This document shows positions 9,851 to 17,735 of a stretch of 64,000 nt of DNA, piece after piece. The stretch lies in assembly GCA_018064525.1 (NCBI GenBank), contig JAGHVB010000014.1, positions 53,990-117,989 of the forward strand. Reading direction: 5' to 3'. Both the position numbers and the translations under genes were made by a program. Position 1 is the first letter of the stretch, and every line of letters starts with the position of its first letter. The DNA comes from Candidatus Treponema merdequi. GTDB lineage: Bacteria > Spirochaetota > Spirochaetia > Treponematales > Treponemataceae. The notes under the pieces were generated by a model. The model worked only from the letters and a program-made list of their open reading frames with translations. It did no database searches and was not told the DNA's origin.

Positions 9851-11986
9851 ATGTCGGATGACGAAGCAGAGTACAAGATAGTTCAATTACTCGATGTAGA
9901 AAGTACTGCAAAGTATATTTCAAACGGCGGTACTTTAAGTAAACTTTCTGAAAATTTTGAGGAAAGAAAAAGTCAGATTGAACTTCTCAAAAAAATTACT
10001 GATGCTTTCAATAAAAATCAGATTGCAGCTTTTGAAGCAGGAACTGGCGTTGGAAAATCGTTTGCATATCTTATTCCGTCAATGCTCTGGTCTCTTTCCA
10101 ACAAAGAAAAAGTCGTTATCTCTACAGGAACAATAAACCTTCAGCAGCAGCTTTCAGAAAAAGATGTTCCGATGGCAGAAATGATAATCGGAAAAAAAGT
10201 TAAGGCAGTTCTTCTTAAAGGCCGCCAGAATTTTGTCTGTCTTCGTCGTCTTTCGGATTTATCTTCTGAACGCGATTTATTTAATACAGAACTTGAAGAA
10301 CTTGACCGTATTGTAGAATGGTCAAAAAAAACTAAGACCGGTTCAAGAAGTGAAATTACTTTTGAATGTTCTGATAATTTATGGTCGAGATTAAATTCCG
10401 AAAGTGATGCATGCATGGGACTCAGATGTCCGTTTCGTGAAAGATGCTTTGTAATGAAGGTACGGGAACAGGCAGAGTCTGCGGACATCCTGATTGTAAA
10501 CCATCATCTTTTGTTTGCAGATATCGAAGCGAGAATGCTCGGAGCTGGATACGATGACACTGCAGTTTTGCCGTCATATAAAAGAATTGTCTTTGATGAA
10601 GCTCATGGAATTGAAAGTGCTGCTACAAGTTTTTTTTCAGAAAGCGTAAACCGTTATAAAATTCAGAAGCAGCTTAATCTTTTGTATCGTCAGAGAAAAA
10701 ATTCAATTGCCGGTTATTATTTTACTTTGCAGGCAATGTCTGATGCTCCTGATTGCACGGAATCTGTAACTAATGCTGTTTCAGAAATCAGAAATAATAT
10801 TTCAAATCTTGAAATTGCTGCCCTTGATTTACTTCATGACGATTTTACGATGAAACTTGACCGGCAGACAGCACAGAGATTTGCTCCTATAATTTCACTT
10901 TTGCTTACTCTCGGAAACAGCATTATGAATTTCTGTGGTCTTGTCAGAAAAGTGATGGAAGGAATTGCAGAAGAAAATCAGAATGAAGGTGCATACTGGG
11001 AATCTCGTTCAATTTTGAATCATTTAGAAAGTTTTGCAAATGCCTGTAAAAACTTTTCTATATGGGAAGAAAAACCAGAAACTGTTTACTGGATTCAAAA
11101 ACAGAGACTCGGAGTTAATCTTGAAAATACAGAAAATCCGCTTTATGTAACTTTTACTCAGACTCCGCTTGATATTTCAAAAATGATGAACACAGGTGTA
11201 TACGAGCCGTTTGAAACTGTCATAAATACATCTGCAACATTACGCATTCAAAACAGTTTTGATTTTTTTCTTAAACGCACAGGAATTAATTATGCAGAAA
11301 AGGAGAGGATTGTAACCGGATTTTTTGAATCTCCGTTCCCGTATGATAAAAATGTTCTGTTTGCAGTTCCTGATGATATTCCTTTTGCACAGAATCTGGA
11401 ATTTCAGAATTCAGTTAACAAAGCCGTCGTTCGTCTTATTAAGGCTTCTCGTGGAAGAACTCTTGTTCTTTTTACATCACACGAATCAATGCGTGCAACT
11501 TTTCTTGCGACAAAATCGGATATTTACGATATGGGTATTGAACTCATGAAGCAGGGCGACGATGACAGATTCCGGCTTTTGGACAGATTTAAGTATGATG
11601 ATTCAAGTGTTCTTTTTGCAACTGATTCTTTCTGGCAGGGAATTGATGTTCCTGGAAACAGCTTGAGTCAGGTTATTATCGTAAAACTTCCGTTTACTGT
11701 TCCGAATGATCCCGTTTTTTCTGCAAGATGTGAACTTATCGAAAAGCGTGGTGGAAGTTCTTTTGCCGAGCTTTCGATTCCTGAAGCAATTGTAAAATTC
11801 CGGCAGGGATTCGGAAGACTTGTAAGGCGTTCAACTGATAAAGGGGCAATTATTGTCCTTGATAAGAGAATATGCACAAAACCTTACGGTAAAAAGTTTA
11901 TCGAAAGTATTCCAGAGACAAAGAGAATGTACGCTCATCTTGATGAAATTGCTGATTCTGTAAGAACTCTTTTATCAGATGATTAA
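9851..11986 (+). CDS. DinG/XPD-family ATP-dependent DNA helicase
   Basis: AFEAGTGVGKSFAYLIPSMLW; DEAH box FDEAHGIES; CMGLRCPFRERCFVMK Cys cluster; GFGRLVRRSTDKGAIIVLDKRI. ATG at 9851 chosen over the upstream TTG. Confidence 0.88.
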   Translation: MSDDEAEYKIVQLLDVESTAKYISNGGTLSKLSENFEERKSQIELLKKITDAFNKNQIAAFEAGTGVGKSFAYLIPSMLWSLSNKEKVVISTGTINLQQQLSEKDVPMAEMIIGKKVKAVLLKGRQNFVCLRRLSDLSSERDLFNTELEELDRIVEWSKKTKTGSRSEITFECSDNLWSRLNSESDACMGLRCPFRERCFVMKVREQAESADILIVNHHLLFADIEARMLGAGYDDTAVLPSYKRIVFDEAHGIESAATSFFSESVNRYKIQKQLNLLYRQRKNSIAGYYFTLQAMSDAPDCTESVTNAVSEIRNNISNLEIAALDLLHDDFTMKLDRQTAQRFAPIISLLLTLGNSIMNFCGLVRKVMEGIAEENQNEGAYWESRSILNHLESFANACKNFSIWEEKPETVYWIQKQRLGVNLENTENPLYVTFTQTPLDISKMMNTGVYEPFETVINTSATLRIQNSFDFFLKRTGINYAEKERIVTGFFESPFPYDKNVLFAVPDDIPFAQNLEFQNSVNKAVVRLIKASRGRTLVLFTSHESMRATFLATKSDIYDMGIELMKQGDDDRFRLLDRFKYDDSSVLFATDSFWQGIDVPGNSLSQVIIVKLPFTVPNDPVFSARCELIEKRGGSSFAELSIPEAIVKFRQGFGRLVRRSTDKGAIIVLDKRICTKPYGKKFIESIPETKRMYAHLDEIADSVRTLLSDD

Positions 11987-12059
11987 CTGTCCTGGTAAAT
12001 TCCATTTGACAAAAATCAACCTTGAAATTTCTATAATTTGTTATTAATATATAAAAATC

Positions 12060-12821
12060 ATGATTCTTTTAACGAATATTATTACGATTTGTGCCTGTGT
12101 TTATCTTTTATCAGGTCCATCGATTTTAAATATATTATTTTATCCTTTTTCAAAAAAACATCTTTGCGTAAAAGTATCTGATTACATAGTTAAAAGAAGT
12201 TCTCCTTTACTTTTTGCAATTTTAAAATGCTATAAACATTTTAAACTTTCTTTTTCAAAGGAAAATTTTGACAAACTTCCGGAACAGTTTATGATTATCT
12301 GTAATCATCAGAGTCTTTTTGATATTCCGATTTTCTTCTGTTTTATGCCAGAACATAATGTAAGATTTGTTGCAAAAGATAATCTTGCACGTCATATTCC
12401 TCTTGTATCAGAAATGCTTAGAAGTCATGAACACTGTATGATTCCAAGAAAGGGCGGTGCTGCAACTGCAATGCGCACAATGGAAAAGTTTTCAGAGCGT
12501 GTTCTTGAAAAAGGTCAAATTCCTGTTATTTTCCCGGAAGGAACAAGAAGTAAAGACGGTACTCTCGGCAAATTTTACAGTGCAGGTTTTAGAAAAATTT
12601 CTGAAGCTACAAATCTTCCTGTTGTTGTGTGCTGTCTTGACGGCGGATATAAAGTAAATGATCTTCGCCACATTATGGAAAATATTTCTCATGTTGATTA
12701 TAAAGTCAAAATTTTAAAAATCTATGATGCCCCGTCTTCAAAAGAAGAGCAGGTCAAGATTCTTGAAGAAAGCCGCGAATTGATGCAGAAACAGCTTGAT
12801 GAGTGGCGGGGCAACGAGTGA
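12060..12821 (+). CDS. plsC: 1-acyl-sn-glycerol-3-phosphate acyltransferase (PlsC family)
   Basis: NHQSLFD (HX4D), RKGGAATAM, FPEGTRSKDG motifs. C-terminal GNE* is encoded by the first repeat copy. Confidence 0.85.
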   Translation: MILLTNIITICACVYLLSGPSILNILFYPFSKKHLCVKVSDYIVKRSSPLLFAILKCYKHFKLSFSKENFDKLPEQFMIICNHQSLFDIPIFFCFMPEHNVRFVAKDNLARHIPLVSEMLRSHEHCMIPRKGGAATAMRTMEKFSERVLEKGQIPVIFPEGTRSKDGTLGKFYSAGFRKISEATNLPVVVCCLDGGYKVNDLRHIMENISHVDYKVKILKIYDAPSSKEEQVKILEESRELMQKQLDEWRGNE

Positions 12822-13154
12822 TTCCACTTCTTAACATAAATCATTTGTGCTCGTTGCTACGCCATTTGTACACAAATGGCTGCTTCGAATTTAGAAAGAT
12901 GATTTAGGCAACGAGTGACTTCAATTTCTTAACATAAATCATTTGTGCTCGTTGCTACGCCATTTGTTTACAAATGGCTGCTTCGGTTTTAGAAAGATGA
13001 TCTGGGCAACGAGTGACTTCAATTTCTTAACATAAATCACATGTGCTCGTTGCTACGCCATTTGTACACAAATGGCTGCTTTGGTTTTAGAAAGATGATT
13101 TAGGCAACGAGTGATTCCACTTCTTAACATAAATCACATGTGCTCGTTGCTACG
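12811..13154. repeat. Tandem repeat array, 3.5 copies of a 97-98 bp unit
   Basis: GCAACGAGTG starts units at 12811, 12908, 13006 and 13104. Each full unit has GCAACGAG...CTCGTTGC and the palindrome GCCATTTGTnnACAAATGGC (loop varies, arms conserved). Confidence 0.95.
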
Positions 13155-13179
13155 AGAATAGAAAATTGCAAGTGGATAA

Positions 13180-13213
13180 AAAAAAAGGGCTGTCTGATGA
13201 CAGCCTTTTTTTA
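13180..13213. terminator. Bidirectional terminator hairpin
   Basis: A-tract, GGCTGTC-TGAT-GACAGCC, T-tract. Confidence 0.85.
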
Positions 13214-13229
13214 ACGTTAAAAATAAAAA

Positions 13230-13403
13230 TTATTTGAAGTCCTTTGGACGTCTTTCTGTGCGTTTGCATTTAGAGCATTCCGCAACATTTCTAAGTCTTC
13301 CGTTTTCAAACATAGTTTTCATAATGATTTCGCCCTGGCAATCAGGACAAATGAATTTCTGTGTTGCAACGGTTGTACGAGAGTTTTTACTGGCTCCTGC
13401 CAT
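13230..13403 (-). CDS. Small zinc-ribbon protein (CPDC...CSKC)
   Basis: MAGASKNSRTTVATQKFICPDCQGEIIMKTMFENGRLRNVAECSKCKRTERRPKDFK; GGAGG ribosome-binding site 8 nt upstream of ATG at 13403. Confidence 0.75.
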   Translation of the reverse strand: MAGASKNSRTTVATQKFICPDCQGEIIMKTMFENGRLRNVAECSKCKRTERRPKDFK

Positions 13404-13434
13404 CTGTATAACCTCCAATCGATTGGTTAAAGTA

Positions 13435-13463
13435 TATTAATTATTATCAGAGTTTTTGTCAAT
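13435..13463 (-). promoter_or_regulatory. Promoter of the small zinc-ribbon gene
   Basis: Minus strand TTGACA-17 nt-TAATAT. Confidence 0.65.
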
Positions 13464-13527
13464 AATGGGATTTGTTTTTGTTGAATTAATCATAAAATTT
13501 ACTGATTCCACATCTTAATGATTCCAC

Positions 13528-13556
13528 TTGACCAAATAATACTGTTTTGTTATTAT
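13528..13556 (+). promoter_or_regulatory. Promoter of rpsT
   Basis: TTGACC-17 nt-TATTAT. Confidence 0.55.
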
Positions 13557-13588
13557 AATTTTTAAGTTTTTGAATTGGGGGTCATCCT

Positions 13589-13873
13589 TTGGCTAAAAAT
13601 CAGACATCAGCTCAGAAAGCTTTTAAGCAGAGCGAAGCAAGACGTTTACATAACAAAGCTATTAAAAGCGAATGCCACACATTTGTAAGACAGTTTGTAG
13701 AAGCATGTCAGGCAAAAGATCAGGCAGCAGCTCAGGCTAAGTTAAAGACACTTGTAAGCACACTTGATTCTGCACGCAGCAAGGGCGTTTTAACACGCAA
13801 CGCTGTTTCTCGCAAGAAGTCTCGTATGACAAAGCTTTACAATGTTACTTTTGCCGCTAATGCAGCAAAATAA
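13589..13873 (+). CDS. rpsT: 30S ribosomal protein S20
   Basis: AKNQTSAQKAFKQSEARRLHNKAIKS...KGVLTRNAVSRKKSRMTKLYN; TTG start with GGGGG ribosome-binding site. Confidence 0.93.
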   Translation: MAKNQTSAQKAFKQSEARRLHNKAIKSECHTFVRQFVEACQAKDQAAAQAKLKTLVSTLDSARSKGVLTRNAVSRKKSRMTKLYNVTFAANAAK

Positions 13874-13990
13874 TTTTTAATAATGCATTTACATTATGCA
13901 TGAATGAAATTGCATAATGTTAAACATAAGGTGTAATTTTTTGTTGCATCTTATGTTTAATGTATTATAATGCTTTTATGAGGTTTTGAG

Positions 13991-14314
13991 ATGGCAGAAG
14001 ATAAATTAACTAAAATTGATTTAATAGATTCTGTATATCTCAATACAAAAATTGAAAGGCAGCAGGTTCAGGTTGTTGCAGAAGCTCTTCTTGAACAGAT
14101 TAAGTTATCGTTGGAAAACGGTAAGTCAATCGAACTTCGTGGATTTGGAACTTTTGAAAAACGTTTACGAAAAGGACGCAGTAAAGCGAGAAATCCTAAA
14201 ACAGGGGAAATAGTTTCGGTTGAGCCGCATTATGTGGCAGTTTTCAGGCCAGGTAAAGAATTAAGAAATTCTTTATCTAATTTACCTGTAACAGAAGATA
14301 ATTCAAAAAAATAA
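13991..14314 (+). CDS. HU-family DNA-binding protein
   Basis: KIDLIDSVYLNTKIERQQVQ...IELRGFGTFEKRLRKGRSKARNPKTGEIV. Confidence 0.92.
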   Translation: MAEDKLTKIDLIDSVYLNTKIERQQVQVVAEALLEQIKLSLENGKSIELRGFGTFEKRLRKGRSKARNPKTGEIVSVEPHYVAVFRPGKELRNSLSNLPVTEDNSKK

Positions 14315-14342
14315 AATCACGGTCAGATTAGAGTAAATATTT

Positions 14343-14756
14343 ATGGAAAACGAAAAAAGAAATTTTACAGTATTAGGCTCAGAAACAGAATTTGACGGTG
14401 TTCTTGAATTTACAGACGATTTAAAAATTAACGGGAGATTCAACGGAACAATTATCGCATCTGGAAATCTTGAAATTGATAAGGCTGCAATCTGTACAGT
14501 TGATAAAATGTCTGCTAATTCAATAATTGTTTCAGGTTCTGTAACAGGAAATATCGAAGCTGCAGAGAGAGTAGAAATGTGCAGCGGAAGCAAAGTAAAA
14601 GGTAATGTAACAACAGCACGCCTTCGTATTGCAGACAATGTTGATTTTGAGGGCCAGGTTACAATGCTTGATAAAGAGCCTGATGTTGATTTATTTTCAG
14701 TTGCCTCTGATGAATTTAAACAGTCTTTGATTTTAAAATCAGATACTGAAAACTAA
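14343..14756 (+). CDS. Bactofilin (polymer-forming cytoskeletal protein)
   Basis: LGSETEFDGVLEFTDDLKINGRFNGTIIASGNLEIDKAA...IIVSGSVTGNIEAAERVEMCSGSKVKGNV. Confidence 0.9.
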   Translation: MENEKRNFTVLGSETEFDGVLEFTDDLKINGRFNGTIIASGNLEIDKAAICTVDKMSANSIIVSGSVTGNIEAAERVEMCSGSKVKGNVTTARLRIADNVDFEGQVTMLDKEPDVDLFSVASDEFKQSLILKSDTEN

Positions 14757-14913
14757 TAAAAAGAAAATTATTTTTTACTACTTAATGTGGGAGTTTGGTA
14801 GTAGAGTTTATATAAAGTATTTAAAAAATCCGTTCTTATTTTACTTTTGAAAATCAATAAAGATTATTGTTTATTAATATTTAATTCCTTTATATTTTTT
14901 ATGGAGAAAATTT

Positions 14914-16596
14914 ATGGCAGCATTTAAACGCCGTACAAAGAAAACAGAAGAAGAAAATCAGGTTAATGAAAATGAAGTTGCAGAGAATGCAGCTCAGCCA
15001 GAGACAGCAGTTTCTGAAGAAAACACCGGTGCAGAAAATTCAACTGAAGCTGCAGAAGAACAGTCACATGAAGAAAATGCAGCTCCAAAGAAAAGACGAA
15101 CAATCGTAAAAAAAGCAGATTCCCAGAACCGTAAACCAAGTCAGAATAGCAATACAAATCAACCGGTTCAATCTAATCAGAACATCCAGCAGAATCAAAA
15201 TAATCAGAACAAACAGAAATTCAACAATAACAACAGAGGTTTTTCACGCAACATTCCACAGGAAGCCCTTGCCGCAGAAACTCATATGCCTGAAAGCATG
15301 CTCAATTCAGGAGAACAGCCACGCCTTGAAATTAATGAACTTACAAAAAAAGGTATGCCTGAACTTCGTGAACTTGCAAAAGAATATGGTTTTACAGAAG
15401 ATGATCTTGCTCCGATGAAAAAGCAGGATCTGATTTTCGTAATTCTTAAGGCTCATACAGAACACGGTGGAATTATTTTTGCATCGGGCGCTCTTGAGAT
15501 TTTGCCGGATGGTTACGGATTTTTACGTTCACCACAGAACTCATATCTGCCGGGACCTGATGATATTTACATCAGTCCGAGCCAGATCAGACTTTTTAAC
15601 CTTAAGACAGGTGATACAGTTTACGGTCAGACTCGTTCTCCAAAAGAAGGTGAAAAGTTCTTTGCACTTTTACGCATCGAAACTGTAAACTTTGACGAAC
15701 CTCGTGTTGCACAGACACGCGTTCCATTTGAAAACCTTACACCGCTTTATCCGAATGAAAAACTTAAGCTTGAAACAGTTTCTACAGAAGTTTCAACACG
15801 TATCGTAGACCTTTTTGCACCGATTGGAAAAGGACAGCGTCTTTTGATCGTTGCTCCACCAAAAGCCGGTAAAACAATCTTGATGCAGAAAGTTGCAAAT
15901 GCAATTACAACAAACAATCCTGAAGTATACCTTATCGTTCTTTTGATTGATGAACGCCCGGAGGAAGTTACAGAAATGGAACGCGCTATTAAAGGCGAAG
16001 TTATTTCTTCTACTTTCGATGAACAGGCTACACGTCACGTTCAGGTTGCAGAAATGGTACTTGAAAAAGCAAAACGCCTTGTAGAACACAAACGCGATGT
16101 TGTAATTCTTCTTGACTCGATTACTCGCCTTGCACGTGCATATAACCAGACTGTTCAGACTTCTGGAAAAGTTCTTTCTGGTGGTGTTGATTCGAATGCA
16201 CTTTTCAAACCAAAGAGATTCTTTGGTGCAGCCCGCAATGTAGAAGAGGGTGGTTCTCTTACTATCATCTCGACAGCTTTGATTGAAACAGGAAGCCGTA
16301 TGGATGAAGTTATTTTTGAAGAGTTCAAGGGAACTGGTAACTCAGAAATTGACCTTGACCGCCGTCTTGCAGAACGCCGTCTGTTCCCGGCTATTAATAT
16401 TAAAAAGAGTGGAACTCGTAAAGAGGAGCTTCTTTTGACAGACAGTGAACTTCAGCGTCTGTGGATTTTAAGAAAAGTTCTTAATCCGATGGAAGATATC
16501 GAAATTACAGAACTTATTCTTGACCGCATGAAAAAGTCAAAGACAAATGAAGCTTTCCTTGCCAGCATGAATGCAGGAAGCGCAGCAGTTGAATAA
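14914..16596 (+). CDS. rho: Transcription termination factor Rho with N-terminal extension rich in Glu/Ala then Asn/Gln
   Basis: [80 protein letters not shown]. Confidence 0.96.
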   Translation: MAAFKRRTKKTEEENQVNENEVAENAAQPETAVSEENTGAENSTEAAEEQSHEENAAPKKRRTIVKKADSQNRKPSQNSNTNQPVQSNQNIQQNQNNQNKQKFNNNNRGFSRNIPQEALAAETHMPESMLNSGEQPRLEINELTKKGMPELRELAKEYGFTEDDLAPMKKQDLIFVILKAHTEHGGIIFASGALEILPDGYGFLRSPQNSYLPGPDDIYISPSQIRLFNLKTGDTVYGQTRSPKEGEKFFALLRIETVNFDEPRVAQTRVPFENLTPLYPNEKLKLETVSTEVSTRIVDLFAPIGKGQRLLIVAPPKAGKTILMQKVANAITTNNPEVYLIVLLIDERPEEVTEMERAIKGEVISSTFDEQATRHVQVAEMVLEKAKRLVEHKRDVVILLDSITRLARAYNQTVQTSGKVLSGGVDSNALFKPKRFFGAARNVEEGGSLTIISTALIETGSRMDEVIFEEFKGTGNSEIDLDRRLAERRLFPAINIKKSGTRKEELLLTDSELQRLWILRKVLNPMEDIEITELILDRMKKSKTNEAFLASMNAGSAAVE

Positions 16597-16632
16597 GATT
16601 AAAAATACCTTAAAAGAGTCTGGTACTTTGTA

Positions 16633-16661
16633 TTGACTCAAAGGGGTATTTTAATTAAAAT
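16633..16661 (+). promoter_or_regulatory. Promoter of rpmE
   Basis: TTGACT-17 nt-TAAAAT, about 130 nt upstream of the rpmE ATG. Confidence 0.6.
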
Positions 16662-16790
16662 TGTTTTAATTATTCTTGTGGTATTATTTTTAAAATTTTT
16701 GAGCTGACGGTGACGGAATGATAGAAGTGCTTTTTGCACAAGCTAGTGGTGGCCGGGCGTAATACAGGGCAAGAACATAGGAGTTATAAA

Positions 16791-17003
16791 ATGAAAAAGG
16801 ATATTCACCCAGAATACCAGCTTACAAAGATTACTTGCGTTTGCGGTAATGTAATCGAAACACGTTCAACAGTTAAAGATATCAACGTTGAAATTTGTTC
16901 AGCTTGCCACCCATTCTTTACTGGTAAGCAGAAACTCGTTGACACAGCAGGACGTATCGACCGCTTTAACAAACGTTACGGAATCAAAGACGGAAACAAA
17001 TAA
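16791..17003 (+). CDS. rpmE: 50S ribosomal protein L31
   Basis: [63 protein letters not shown]. True start is 16791 (GGAG ribosome-binding site), not 16734. Confidence 0.95.
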   Translation: MKKDIHPEYQLTKITCVCGNVIETRSTVKDINVEICSACHPFFTGKQKLVDTAGRIDRFNKRYGIKDGNK

Positions 17004-17178
17004 TTTCCGTTTCATAAATGGCAGCCAGATTTTTCGGGCTGCTTGAATTTGAATCTGTACTACGGATTTACTTGTGATAACAGCCTTGAACTCAGACTGT
17101 TACCTGCAGAACTTCCGCGTATTCAGATAAATTAAATCTTGCGAGTTACGTAAGTTAACCGCATAAAGGGGTTCCATT

Positions 17179-17448
17179 ATGGCACTTTCAAAAGAACAGT
17201 CTGCATCACTTGTAACAAAGTTTGGTGCAAACGAAAGAGACACTGGTAATACTAAAGTTCAGGTTGCTCTTCTTACAGCAAGAATTGAACAGCTTACAGC
17301 ACATGTTCAGAACTTTCCAAAAGACAAGAGTGCAAAACGCTCTCTCTTAAAAGTAATCGGACAGCGCAAAAAGCTCTTGAAGTATCTCCAGACAACAAAT
17401 CTTGAAACATACCGCGCACTTATCAAAGAATTGAATTTGCGTAAGTAA
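17179..17448 (+). CDS. rpsO: 30S ribosomal protein S15
   Basis: NTKVQVALLTARIEQLTAHVQNFPKDKSAKRSLLKVIGQRKKLLKYLQ. Confidence 0.95.
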   Translation: MALSKEQSASLVTKFGANERDTGNTKVQVALLTARIEQLTAHVQNFPKDKSAKRSLLKVIGQRKKLLKYLQTTNLETYRALIKELNLRK

Positions 17449-17465
17449 GTTTTTTAAGTGTTATA

Positions 17466-17496
17466 AATCCTGTTTCAATTTTGAGACAGGATTTTT
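17466..17496 (+). terminator. Rho-independent terminator after rpsO
   Basis: AATCCTGTTTC-AATTTT-GAGACAGGATT then T run. Confidence 0.85.
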
Positions 17497-17561
17497 TATA
17501 CTTGTTAATTTTAAAATCAAATCGGAACCTTGTTTTATTAAGTTCCATTTGTAAAATAAAA

Positions 17562-17722
17562 GAGAGGACAAAAAGGAATAAGGTAGGAAACAAGATAAAA
17601 GAAATTATTATAGAGAAAAAAAATTGTGGAATTTATAAGCTTCAGTTTTTTTTTGATTGCACACAGGATGAAGTGTGATAGTTTTTTTTATTTTGTTTCT
17701 TATTTTTCTTTTGTCCTCTAGA
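17562..17722 (+). promoter_or_regulatory. Long stem-loop in the pnp 5' leader
   Basis: Left arm GAGGACAAAAAGGAATAAGGTAGGAAACAAGATAAAAGAAA (from 17564) is largely complementary to right arm TTTTTTTATTTTGTTTCTTATTTTTCTTTTGTCCTC (to 17718). The ribosome-binding site follows directly. Confidence 0.7.
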
Positions 17723-17735
17723 GAGGAGAATTTAA

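Noticed and set aside
12811-13154. Possible CRISPR array
   Set aside because: The 97-98 bp units are contiguous with no unique spacers, too long for CRISPR repeats, and no cas genes are nearby.
13234-13440. 68-aa plus-strand ORF opposite the zinc-ribbon gene
   Set aside because: The minus-strand frame has paired CxxC motifs, a GGAGG ribosome-binding site and a promoter; the plus frame has none.
16734-16790. N-terminal extension of L31 in the ORF track ([19 protein letters not shown])
   Set aside because: L31 begins at [10 protein letters not shown] with a GGAG ribosome-binding site; the extension lies in the putative leader.
17481-17678. 65-aa ORF upstream of pnp
   Set aside because: Overlaps the rpsO terminator and the pnp leader stem; no ribosome-binding site; better explained as untranslated structured leader.
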